From Adiantum capillus-veneris (Eukaryota; Streptophyta; Polypodiopsida; Polypodiales; Pteridaceae), in assembly GCA_014529385.2 (NCBI GenBank), contig JABFUD020000367.1:1-52012 (forward strand): 52,012 nucleotides of DNA. The letters run 5' to 3'. A model generated the notes under the pieces. The model made no database searches. It was given only the letters and a program-made list of their open reading frames with translations, and was not told where the DNA came from. The position numbers and the translations under genes are program-made. Numbering within the stretch: position 1 is the stretch's first letter; each line of letters opens with the position of its first letter. This document shows positions 10,157 to 20,265 of the stretch, in pieces.

Positions 10157-11595
10157 ATTGTCCATGTGCAGGGACAGAAGAATGTGGTGGCAGATGCTTT
10201 GTCTCGAAAACCGTTGGTTCTGGCTATTTCCGCGATACATCATAGAAGCTTCGAGGATATGGTCGATCAGTATGCCACAGATACAGATTTTGCAGATATT
10301 TTCACACGGATACGAGATGGGGAGACAGTAGCGGGATACTCCCTTCAGGAAGGCTACTTGATGAAAAAGACTATGTTGTGCGTTACACAGCCGTTGAGGG
10401 AAAAGGTTATGACTGATTGCCACTGTCCACCTTTTACGGGTCACCGCGGCATTGCTACCACCATGATAGGGGTAGAGAGATATTTCTTTTGGCGGAGACT
10501 CAAGAAGGATGTGGAAGAGTTTGTGCGCAGTTGCCTGGTATGCCAGAAGGTCAAGTTTGACAGGCATAAGGCACAGGGATTGTTACAGCCTTTACCCATA
10601 CCCACCTGTCCCTGGGAAAATATTGAAATGGATTTCATTTTTTTTGATCTCCCGAGAATACAGAATGATCACGATGATTTTCCGATTACATGGCACACCT
10701 GAGACGATTGTCTCCGACAGAGACCCCAGATTTATGAGTTTGTTTTGGAAGGCAATTTGGGAGAACATTGGCACGTGGTTGCAGTTCTCGTCATCGTTCC
10801 ACTTGCAGACTGACGGGCAATCTGAGATTGCCAATTCAGTGATTTTAGATTTATTGAAGTCTTGTATCTCGCATCAGAAGACTCAATGGGAAAAGAACTT
10901 ACCTTTGGTGGAATTTGCCTACAATAACACGTTACACTCTTCGACGGGGAAGACGCCATGTGAGATTGTTGAAAGTGCTGCGAAGGTTCCATCCTTCCTG
11001 AGTACGAAAGATTAGATATTTGAAGCGGATGAATATTCGCGAGATTTGGATACGGCTTTTGCCAAGGTTCGCGAGACTTTGCAGGAGTCTCAAGAACGAC
11101 AGAAAAAGACAGAAAAAGGTAGCGGATCGCCATCGTCGCGACTTGAAACTGAAGGAGGATGATTGGGTGCTCTTACTTTTGAGAAGGCACTCCTAAGAAA
11201 GAAAAAGGGAAAGGAGAGGCTTTTTCCAAAGCTTAGTATGTGATACTACGGACCTTTCCAGATTACTGAAAAGATAAATGATGTCTCCTTCCGATTGAAA
11301 CTGCCAGATACTTGGAGGATTCACAATGCATTGCATGTGAGTCTCTTGAACCCTGTTAAGGATGATGTGCCTGATGATGGGGAGCCTGATGAGCAACCCG
11401 CAGTGGAAGAAAACGAGGAGATCCTTGTTCCTGAACAGATTTTGGCACATAATGATACGAAGAAAGGTAAAGTCTGAAGGCGGTTCTTGGTTTAGTTCAA
11501 GAACTTTCCTGCATTTGATGCGAAGTGGATGGAGGAGGAGGACCTAGTAGATACTCCTCGGATTGTGAAACTTTACCTCGATGTTTTGGTTTAGC
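10157..11595 (+). pseudogene. Element A RNase H end, integrase and chromodomain-like tail
   Basis: QGQKNVVADALSRKP marks the end of RNase H. The H2C2 zinc region follows (H..FTGHRG, SCLVCQKVKF). The integrase core has its first Asp region at about 10630 (MDFIFFDL with an extra residue), then a deletion removes the stretch up to LHGTPETIVSDRDPRF, and the Glu region SEIANSVILDLLKS is present. The C-terminal GPFQITEKINDVSFRLK barrel and the chromodomain-like end (EEILVPEQILAHN, FKNFPAFDAKWMEEEDLVD) are broken by TGA 11475-11477 and further stops. G (40268-41287) shows the undamaged layout. Confidence 0.85.
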
Positions 11596-12199
11596 ATAGT
11601 CTACTCCAAACGGAACCCAGAAACTCAGCTTGGCCGAAGATCTGGTGCAGTGGGATGCACAAGAGGGGAGTTACTCTGCTCCTTTGTCAACAGATGCCTC
11701 GATTTTGATACTAAAGTCACTGATGTCTCTTTGAGCTTCAGGGATACTGAGAGCTGACAGTATTCTGCTGGATGACTTTATGAAATGGAATTCCTGATTA
11801 TGATACTGATTTGTTCTTGTCTTCTTGTGAGTGCAGGAACTGATAGCCGAAATGACTGCAGCATTTTGGTCTGATTGATCTCGAATAGACATGGTTGCAA
11901 TAGGGGTTAGTCAATCGGACATCGTTGAGGTCCCGATTGGACCTAGATGTGATTGCTAGCTACATTGCCGATAAATCATGGTCTAAGATCCGAATGAATG
12001 TTGAATGTCATGTGATGTTCTGTGATGTCTGGTGATGTCCTGTGATGTCGTGTGATGTGACTGTCGATTTTGAACATGTGCTAGATGTATGTTCCTAGTA
12101 CGTAGGTACTAACAGTCAATGTCTGCTAAGACGGTTTATGGCTTTTGTCGGTTTTGCAAGCGTAATCGCGGTCGATTACAATGCTTTCAAGAGGGGGTA
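11596..12199 (+). other. Element A 3' untranslated region and polypurine tract
   Basis: Non-coding. Around 12006-12062 short direct repeats of TGTGATGT(C/T) recur about every 10 bases; the same block occurs at 2448-2510 in the A-family fragment. The region ends in CAAGAGGGGGTA (12188-12199), the polypurine tract that primes plus-strand synthesis, directly before the 3' LTR. Confidence 0.75.
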
Positions 12200-12758
12200 T
12201 GTCACAAAGTGATGACGTGGCGGACAGCAAAAACCCTAATTTCTACCAGAAACCCTAAAATTCCTGCAAACCCTAATTTTTGCCAAAAACCCTAATTTCC
12301 GGAAATCGCGGAGGCGGATTTTTTTTTTTTTTTTTGGAAAATGATGAGCGACACAAATTTCGCTTTTTCTCTACTTAAATGAGAAAGAGAGAGAGAATGC
12401 TTTTGCTTTCATGTTTTGACTCTGTGTGAGAGAGAGAGAGCAATTGTTTTTGATTTGAAGCTTTTGGGGCTCTGCTTTTGGGCATCCCTTGTAACCTTTA
12501 AATTAGTGGTGAGGGCCTCACTTCTTAGAGCATCTGGACGCAGAGTTTGAGAGTGAAACCCTAGCCACTCTCTTGTACTTTGATCTGATTAATATAAAAA
12601 GAAATACCGAAAGGGGCGCCAGTCTTTGGGGCCAATATCTCTAGGCACGGAACTCCGCCGGGCCAGTGCAAATCTATTGTGATCTGTGAATTGTTTTGAA
12701 GTGGTTATTTGGTGCTGTCGCGGTTGATTCTTGACTTGGAGTGTCCAAGTCTGTTACA
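12200..12758 (+). repeat. Element A 3' LTR
   Basis: 559 bp, begins TGTCACAAAG and ends TCTGTTACA, then TSD GGAGA. Carries the AAACCCTAA block and the shared motif at 12602-12620. Closely similar to the 5' LTR. Confidence 0.95.
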
Positions 12759-12763
12759 GGAGA

Positions 12764-14600
12764 TGAAGCACAATAAGGGAAAGCCTAAGGAGAACAAGAC
12801 TTCTCAAGAAACCTCTCAGGCTTCTCAGACCCGCAGAATGGTAAAAACGGTAAGAATGGTAACTCTTCTAGCCAATCTTCCTCTAATTCCTCAGAAAAGA
12901 ACTCTAACAATGAATCTAAGGGTAAAGCTAAAGCACCTGCAAAACCTAAGCTAACCCCGGATGAAAAAGCTGCACAAGGAATTGTAGGAGGATACATAAC
13001 GGTTGAAGAAAAAGTGATTTATGCTAAGGAAGGTAGATGTTATCAATGTCATGTCAAGGGTCACATTAAGAAGGCACCCACACCAACCACAAACACTTTA
13101 ATGAACCAAACTGAATCTTCTCATGTCTTTGACACACACATTGATGAGTCTCTCATGAAGTGTTATGGTCATGTAAAGGGTCAGCGTTTTGTCATATTAT
13201 GTGATCTAGGCATTATGCATGATGTAATTAGTGCCTCTCTTGTAGAGAGAGCCCGCCTAGAGGTTAGTCCGACATCTCCTCTCGAGGTGTTTGGCTTCGC
13301 TCCCGATATGGACCCTCTCATTACGCAAGAGTGCCTTGATGTGTTGTTTACAGTTCAACAAGTTGCTTTCCGCAGAAAATTTGTCGTGTCTCCTCTCTCA
13401 GGATGTGATATGCTTTTGGGGATTAGATGGTTTCGCGAGCATAACCCTCTCATTGATTGGGAGGACAACACTCTCACATTAAATGTCAAGAGTGACTCTC
13501 CCATGATCATTCGTGCTGTGGAGGGTTTGCATTCTTTGCCTCTCATTTCTCATGTGCAGGTAAAACGTGAATTACGACGAGGAGCACAACCGGCATTCAT
13601 CTATGCTGCTCCAGTTACCCAGAGCATTCAGGCTCCAGATAGGTATTCAGCTTTGTTTACCAAGTTTAAGCATCTCTTTTTGCAGGATGATCTTCCACCC
13701 CGTCTCCCACCCGAGCGGCCGGAGGACCATCGCATGGAGCTTATGGAGGGGGCACAGCCTGTCAGTAAGGGCCCCTATCGTTTGAACAAGACACAGGAAG
13801 AAGAGTTAGAGCGGCAACTCACGGAGTTGGTGGTTAGAGGATTCGTACGTCCTAGTGTAAGTCCTTTTGCTGCTCTTATTTTGTTTGTCCGCAAGGATGG
13901 TTCGTCTCGTTTGTGTGTTGATTACAGGGCATTGAACAAGATGACCGTCAAGAACAAGTTTCCGATGCCTCGCATTGAGTATATCTTTGATAGGCTCAAT
14001 GGGGCAAAGGTTTTTAGTAATTTCGATCTCAAGAGTGGATACCATCAGGTAAGGGTATTCAAAGGCGACATCTTCAATATCGCTTTTCGTATAGAGGGAG
14101 GGCAATGGGAGTCAGTGGTTATGTCTTTTGGATTGACAAGTGCCGTGGGTACATTTTAACCGTCTCATGGTAGGCCGTTTCGGCGATATGGTTGGTATAT
14201 GTGTGTTCATCTTTCTTGATGATATTCTCATTTTTTCTGCATCATGGGAGCAACATGAAAGGGATGTGGGAAGGGTATTGACCCGTTTGGATGAGTGTCA
14301 GTTGTACATTGCAGCTAAGAAATCTGAGTTTTTTCTCACTGAAGTTACTTCTCTGGCTTATATCATTTCTGCAGAAGGCGTCAAGCTAGACCCCGCGAAG
14401 GTGGAACAGGTACGTAATTGGGATTTATCCAAGACTGCATATGATGTGCGTTCGTTTCTTGGTTTATGTCAAATATATAATTCGCACATAGAGAATCTTG
14501 CACGCATTGCCGCACTTGTGACTGATGTTTTGAAAGGGGTAAAGACTCGCCGTCAGCGCGTAGACTTGCCCGAAGCAGCCATTGAGGCTTTCGCGCTCAT
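12764..14600 (+). pseudogene. Element B zinc knuckle, protease and reverse transcriptase
   Basis: A lysine/serine-rich stretch leads to a damaged zinc knuckle, CYQCHVKGHIKK (13032-13067), lacking the last Cys. A protease follows with FVILCDLGIMHDVIS (Asp-Leu-Gly instead of Asp-Ser/Thr-Gly) and CDMLLGIRWF. The RT has PYRLNKTQEEELERQL, KDGSSRLCVDYRALNKMTVKNKFPMPRIE written in pieces at about 13880-13980, [12 protein letters not shown] and VMSFGLTSA, then a stop at 14157-14159. After a frame change come FIFLDDILIFSAS (catalytic FLDD), GVKLDPAKVEQVRNW and DVRSFLGLCQIYNSHI. It ends in the RT/RNase H connection at the junction with H. This RT differs clearly from those of A, D and G (LDDILIFS against FDDIIVFS). 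Confidence 0.85.
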
Positions 14601-15541
14601 TGCCCTTAAAATAAGAGGCAACTCTCCGAATCTTAGAGTGCTCTGAGTAACGCCCTCCGGCGAAAGCGATGTCAAACTGTTGTATAAAAGACAAAGCCTT
14701 CGAAGCATCTCTATAACTAGAAAACGTGTCAAATTTAATTGACTGTCCACCTTCCTTTAACTCTTGGACTTTCTTGCTTTTGTCTTCGAGAAAGTCATAC
14801 TGGTTGGCTTTATAAAATTCTTCTTCTTTGCATAAAAGCTGCTGTCGTCAGAGTCCGAACTATCTGTAGACGAGTCCTCTGTAGAACTATCAACCACGGG
14901 GTGAGATTTAGACTTCTTTGCCTTTTTCTTGCCCTTTCTGAAGCGTTTCTTTTTGCTTCGCATTTTGCCCTCTCTGTCTTCTTCGCTCGAGTCAGATGAG
15001 CTAGAAGAATTGTCAGAAGAAGAAGAAGAAGAAGAAGAAGAAGAAGAAGAAGAACTGGGTACTCCTTCAAATCAAACACGCTTCTTTTGTTTCTTTGCCT
15101 TTTCAAAAGTAGACTGACGACCCAAATAACCCAGGAAGTCAGTGCTTTTCTTTTGCTTTTTGTCGTGCTTTTTAGCTTTGTTCTGCGCGTCAAAAAGCTA
15201 AGCAATTCGTGCATCAACCACCTTTTCTAATTCTTTCTCTGTATACCTCTTGGGAGTAGGAGGTTTCTTGAGAGCGGGTTTTCGGGGTGGTTTTGTGGTC
15301 TTCTGCCACTGCGCGTGCACCTCCTCGAAAGAAGTCTCGCTCATATATTTTGCAAATTTTGGGTCCTTCGCAAATTGAGCATTATCTTTGTTGCATCGCC
15401 GATCAATTGACGACGCTCCATCTCCTGACGCTCCGCCTGAGTAGGCTGAGGCGGGCCGTACTCCTTGCCTGAATCTTTGTTGTGATCCCTTTTCGGATCT
15501 TCGGATGCAGAGGGAGTCGACTGGTCTTTGCCTGAAGCCAT
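14600..15541 (-). pseudogene. Fragment H Gag N-terminal part
   Basis: On the minus strand from 15541: MASGKDQSTPSASED, the YGPPQPTQAERQEMERRQLIG segment, then damage near 15350. A lysine-rich part and a serine tract follow, encoded by a TTC repeat (plus-strand GAAGAAG run at 15017-15052), then DSSTEDSSTDSSDSDDSS. The start of the capsid domain (SFIQQFDIAFAGGRYSEHSK) ends the fragment. The layout equals the Gag of A and G, with a different serine-run length. Confidence 0.85.
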
Positions 15542-16039
15542 AGGTGCTGCGGAAAAAAATTAGGGATCGGATTTCCCGTAGAAGAGAAATCGGCCGTGCT
15601 CTGATACCACTGTAACAGACTTGGATACTCCAGGTCGAGAATCTACCGCGACAGCACGAATAAACACTTCAAAACAGTTCATAGTTTACAATTGATTCGA
15701 CACTGCCCTGGCGGAGTTCCGTGCCTAGAGATATTGGCCCCAAAGACTGGCGCCACTTTCGGTATTTCTTTTTGTATTAATCTGTGTTCAAAGTACAAAA
15801 GTGCGGGCAGGCGCTCACACTCAGACTCTGCGTCCAGATGCTCTGAGTTGTGAGTGGCCTACCCACTTATTTAAAGAGTACAATGGGATGTTAAAATCAG
15901 AGCCCCAAAAGCTGAAAACTAAAGGCTTTCAAAAGCACTTTAAAATATAAAGCTCTATCTCTCTTTCTTGCTTAGTGGACAAATAAAGCAAGCCCCAAAA
16001 AGCTTCAACGTGGGACTTTTCAGCCAGCATCGCGTGGAC

Positions 16040-16218
16040 CAGTGTGACATGAAACGTTTCGTGGTTTTGGTCGTTTCGGGGTTTCGAGGTTTTGAAACGT
16101 TTCGTTTCATAGCGTCAAAAACATGAAACAGGTTTCATAAACGACATTAAATTATATATTAATAAAATATGATAAATATGTATACAATGTAGCACACATG
16201 ACTCTAGACTTTAATGTC

Positions 16219-16292
<74 letters not shown>

Positions 16293-16623
16293 GTGCTCAC
16301 TGCTTAGAAGCGACTTCAAGCGAGCACGATCAAAGAGATGTTCAGTATTGATGAAAGTTAAAACACAGCCACTGGTTTCATGAATCGTAACTGATGCATC
16401 ATTGATTCATTTAGCAAAGTACTTCTATTGAACAAAGTTCAAACTTAATTCAATGTCACAAACCATAAGTTTTAGGGACCACAATTATCTGTTAACTACA
16501 GCGTTGGGTTTCTGGAAAAAAAGCCCCAATTTTAAACGTTTCATAAAAAATGCCTGTCTGTTTCATGCGTTTCGGCAAAACGTTTCATAGGTTTCGTATG
16601 AAACGCGTTTTTATGTCACACTG
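16040..16623. mobile_element. hAT-type MITE (584 bp) inside the H LTR
   Basis: The 8-bp duplication GCGTGGAC (16032-16039 and 16624-16631) flanks perfect 11-bp terminal inverted repeats CAGTGTGACAT...ATGTCACACTG. The empty site is seen in the related LTR at about 2850-2860 (GGTCCACGCGATG on the opposite strand). Many GAAACGTTTC/GTTTCAT units crowd both ends. There is no transposase frame, so it is a non-autonomous hAT element. The AG tract at 16223-16291 lies inside. Confidence 0.92.
16223..16291. repeat. (AG)n microsatellite inside the second hAT MITE
   Basis: Perfect AG/GA run of about 34 units. Confidence 0.95.
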
Positions 16624-16839
16624 GCGTGGACCAAAAAGCAGCCCTCAGTTCCGCCAAAAGCGGGCGTTTGTACAAACTGCAACGTGTCATCCTTTCCGCC
16701 ATTTCCGGGTTCCGCGCCGCATTTTGCGGGGCCTGTCGTACAGCCATGCGACGTCAGCTTTGTACTGTTCATCGGGACTATCCCAAGCCTGAAGGGAATG
16801 TATGTGTGTACCAGGAAGCCACGTCACCAGTTTGTGACA

Positions 16840-17220
16840 TATGCCTGTGCAAGCTGACTTGCCTGTGCACTTTCTGCTCTTCTGCTAGATAAGCCGAGCG
16901 CTAGGTTTGCTTTTATATATGCTTATATCATTTGCCCTACCCAATTCCCAACAAAAGTCACTTAAAAATAATAAGTGAAAAATGGCTAAAATAGAGAAAA
17001 TAGGTTTTATGCACTGGAAAATGCTCCTGATGGTTTCTGATGGTAATGCTGATGATCATGCTGTGTGCAACCGGAGGCTATGCATCTACTCTAAGTGCCT
17101 TGGCATGCACGGTCTACGAACAGACTCACAAAAGTGCCAGAACACTTCCTAAGCTATACTGACTGGACTGAACTGAAGTAGCTTGTCCACATGCACATAG
17201 GGTTAGCTGTGCACGTGACA
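16840..17220 (-). repeat. Inverted, diverged C-type LTR fragment
   Basis: Read on the minus strand from 17220 it starts TGTCACGTGCACAGCTAACC and follows the first ~350 bases of the C LTR (compare 18446-18755): GTTCAGTCCAGTCAGTAT, the CATGATCATCAGCATTACC region, TTTTCCCTATTTT and AAGTGACTTTTGTTGGGAATTGGG, then TATATAAGCA. Many substitutions make it older than or distinct from element C. It ends at H. Confidence 0.8.
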
Positions 17221-17257
17221 ATAGAGATAGAAGAGAGAATGATACTGTGAGTGAAGG

Positions 17258-17374
<117 letters not shown>

Positions 17375-17879
17375 AACATTAGATGGGGTCCCGAATTGTT
17401 AAAGTTATGGCATCTCAAGCGGACTACCCAATGTGATCCCAATATTTATTTTGTTGTTTAGGTATTTATTTTACTTATTTGTCAAAGTCTGGGTAGGTCA
17501 CTTTGCTAAGGCGACTATATAAGTACACCTTGTTTCATTGTATAATCATCAATGCATTGCCAAGGTTGGTTGGTTCAATAGTAAATCTCTCTTTCTCTCT
17601 CGTGTATTCTCCCCGCTTGTGTACGCTTCTGCATCGTCCACTTTGACATGGAATTAGAGCTCTTGGCTCCTTGACCTTGGTGGAGGAATGGCACACATCG
17701 AGAAGAAGTTGTTGACGGCGTTGCAAAACGTAGACAAGAGGGGCATCGGAGCTGTGGGCGACGGCATCTCAAAACACTAGACTGTGGGTCTCCACTGCAC
17801 CCCCCCGCCCCCTTGCGTTTTTGATAGGCCCTTGGCATTGACAGCGTTCTGAAATGCTGAAATAGCCGAGGGCTGACGA

Positions 17880-17880
<1 letters not shown>

Positions 17881-17912
<32 letters not shown>
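17881..17912. repeat. Poly-C homopolymer (C32)
   Basis: Thirty-two consecutive cytosines, with a shorter C-rich run near 17801-17812. Such runs can form i-motif or G-quadruplex structures and are prone to sequencing and assembly length errors. Confidence 0.95.
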
Positions 17913-18445
17913 TTTTACACGCAGCGTTTTAAAACGCTCTTGAGAGAGCTCCAAGCGTTGATGACGACCACTTTTTTCCCTGCTGACGACATTTTAAAAC
18001 GCCCCTCTCCCCTTCCCTTTCCTCCTTGCGCTACCTTGGATGTTGCCAGTGTTTTAAAACGCTGCGAGCTGCTTTGTTTTGGTAATTTGGAGCTTAGAAG
18101 AGGGTCTCTTTGATTGGCTTTGGAAAGTGTGTGAGCCGCCTACAAAGGCAATGACAGTTTACTGAATGAAGCTCTTAGAGCGGCTTGGGTTATGAGAAGC
18201 CTTTTGGAGTACGACAAAGAAGAAATCTTCTAAGTCTTACAACTGCAACATGGCTTCCCTCCCTTGTTGGAGTACCAATGACCAAGACCAATCATCGGCT
18301 ATGGAAAGTTCATTGACCACCATCCATTCATTGGCCCTCGCTCGACTGAAGCTCTCAAGGAAACTGTCAACTTGTTTGGCTCGGGATTGTGAAGCCAAAA
18401 GAAAATGCACGAGTTCGCTAGAGGACAGAGGCACAAGCAAGCTTA

Positions 18446-18755
18446 TGTCACGTGACACATCCAACCCTAAGTGTCCGTGGACAAGCTACAACATGACTAG
18501 GGTTCAGTTCAGTCAAGTCAGTCTAGAATAAGGAAGTGATCTGACACTTTTGTGAGTCTGTTTGCAGACCGTGCATGTCTAGACAAGATGCATATCCTCT
18601 GGTTGCACACAGCATGATCATCAACATTACCATCAGAATCCATCAGGAGCTTTTTTACAGCGCATAGACCTATTTTCCCTATTTTTGACATTTTTCACTT
18701 ATTATTTTTAAGTGACTTTTGTTGGAAACTCGGTAGGGCAATTTTGCTAAGATAA
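18446..18755 (+). repeat. Element C 5' LTR, first part
   Basis: Starts TGTCACGTGACACATCC exactly as the C 3' LTR at 35298. It is cut after GATAA (18751-18755) by element D and resumes at 32405 after the second GATAA. It contains the palindromic end TGTCACGTGACA. Confidence 0.9.
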
Positions 18756-20265
18756 TGTCACCAGGAGGTGTATTTTTCCTGTTGCCTTCCGTAAATAAGT
18801 ATTAGATATATTTATTTTATTTTTACTTGTTTGTCCCAAAACCCTTGAAAAGGTGCAAGTGGACATTGCATGGCCAGTGTGAAACGGCTGCAGCCAAATG
18901 GGTTTCTCACATCGGGGATCTAGGTCGGTCAGACAGGGACTGCCCGGGCCAGTTAGCACTGAATTCTGATGAGTATGGAAGCTCGTGTGCGCCAAACTGG
19001 AATTTGGGCCACTCGTCAAGTCACTGCAACTTTATAAGTTGAAAGGGGCCAGTAAATTAACCCACATTGTAGATGTTGGACAAATGGTAGTCTTCAATGA
19101 TGGTCAGGAGACCGATAGGGACGCCATGGAAGCATCTCCTAAAATTTAGGGAATCATTAGCTCTGGAATGACAAGGGGAACATTTTATTGCTCTGCTGCC
19201 AAGTCAACTGACGCACCGGTTGAGATATTTTTAGCAGGGAAAGCCCAAACTCGGAAACTGGGCGACGTGTCAGCGTGTGAGCGATTCTGCCACTATGGGA
19301 GGCAAAAACGAGCTGCATATCAACAAAGGGGGCGCCATTTTCAGCCTCGGGTGGATTGTAGCAGGTACAGAAGCTATGGAATGCTTACCTTGCCCTCTAT
19401 GCACAGTATGGTGATGGGAGTGATGCCCCGCACGCTACATACTGCTCTCTTTCTCCCCTACGTACAGTATGTTATGCCCCACTAGTGGGCTTCTCATTTG
19501 ACCTATGTACAGTTCTGGGGGTTTATGCGCGTTTGCCAAGGCAAGAGCCTTCTGAACAGGAACCGGATTAGCTAATTGCTAATCCCCCACAGGTACGCAC
19601 AGTTCCATCAGGAAAGATTGCGAGTTTGGAGAGTTTTCTCGCGTGAAACTCGTCCAATTCACAGGGGAACTGTCCCATTGCGTGCGGGAGCCCTTGGGAC
19701 ACACGTAGGCGTGTTCGCTCCGTTAAAAACGATCCGAAACAGGGAATTGCAGCCTGCTGTGTTTTTCTGCAGGTTTAGGGTTTCGCACCTAAACTGCAAG
19801 GGAACATCGGGGGAGCCTTGTGAGAGCCTTGGGATGCGTGTACAGGCTTTTGGGCTCCCGGCAGTGAAAAACAGAGAATTACAGCCCGCTGAATTTCTGT
19901 GACAGCTCACTAGAAAGCTTCCAGATATCGAGGGAATCCGTCCTAGACAGGTGTTTTTGACCTACAGGGGTTTTTGTGCCGTTATGTTGTCGAAATCCGG
20001 TCGAAAACCTGCGTTTTCAGCCCTCGCCAGGTTTGGACAGCATTGTGAAAGCTTGTGCTAAGTGGTCGGATCGTCTACCTTAATTTGAATAAAGAAATAC
20101 CGAAAGGGGCGCCAGTCTTTGGGGCCTACAGGGTGTGGGTCTCGTGTGCGCAGTGACATTCTAGTCGCTGGACGCAACTGTGTTCTCTTCCCTTCTCAGT
20201 GCTCTGTGTAAAGTTAAGAGGTAATTGAAATAGTACCGCCCTCTACGTTGTACGGGCCGGTTATA
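18756..20265 (+). repeat. Element D 5' LTR
   Basis: 1510 bp. Features: TTTATAAG box near 19030, perfect inverted repeat at 19565-19585, AATAAA next to the cross-family motif at 20095-20113. It lacks about 31 bases present in the 3' LTR at about 31257-31288; otherwise the pair differ by scattered substitutions only. Confidence 0.95.

Larger units (their letters stand above)
6233..12758 (+). mobile_element. Complete Ty3/gypsy chromovirus A (LTR to LTR)
   Basis: Both LTRs begin TGTCACAAAGTGATGACG and end AAGTCTGTTACA. The element is flanked by the 5-bp duplication GGAGA (6228-6232 and 12759-12763). Order inside: iMet primer site, Gag with serine-rich region and zinc knuckle, protease, RT, RNase H, integrase, chromodomain-like tail, untranslated region with TGTGATGT repeats, polypurine tract AAGAGGGGGTA. 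Coding capacity is ruined by a one-base deletion in gag, a damaged protease, a frameshift in RT, a TAG in RNase H and a deletion of roughly 100 bases or more in integrase. The integrase-before-chromodomain order places it in the Ty3/gypsy chromovirus lineage. It sits inside element B and is younger than B. Confidence 0.95.
3278..14600 (+). mobile_element. Old Ty3/gypsy element B, split by a hAT MITE and by element A
   Basis: Three collinear pieces belong together: 3278-5209 (partial 5' LTR, primer site, gag N-terminus), 5868-6232 (rest of gag capsid) and 12759-14600 (zinc knuckle, protease, RT). The joins are marked by perfect duplications, GATGCCAT around the MITE and GGAGA around element A. 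The element has lost its LTR start on the left and everything after the RT connection on the right, where it meets inverted fragment H near 14600. Its gag leader and LTR are related to element C. Stops and frameshifts throughout mark it as a relic and the oldest layer of this part of the window. Confidence 0.85.
14600..16839 (-). mobile_element. Inverted A-family fragment H (5' LTR plus Gag N-terminus)
   Basis: On the minus strand it reads LTR (16839 to 15611), primer site TGGTATCAGAGC (15609-15598), Gag start at 15541, and Gag to the capsid motif SYFKGN near 14600, where it stops abruptly against element B. Pol and the 3' LTR are missing. The junction carries a short stretch, ATTGCCCTTAAAAT, that could belong to either element, suggesting microhomology-assisted joining. 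Its LTR resembles the 2639-3277 LTR and is interrupted by a hAT MITE. Confidence 0.9.
15611..16839 (-). repeat. Fragment H 5' LTR, interrupted by a MITE
   Basis: Begins (minus strand) TGTCACAAACTGGTGACG and ends TCTGTTACA. Without the 584-bp MITE and its 8-bp duplication it is about 637 bp, matching the LTR at 2639-3277. The shared motif is at 15749-15767 with one substitution (GGCGCCACTTTCGG on the plus strand). Confidence 0.9.

Noticed and set aside
14586-14615. Possible real fusion of B RT with H Gag
   Set aside because: The two lie on opposite strands and the shared ATTGCCCTTAAAAT is short microhomology at a junction.
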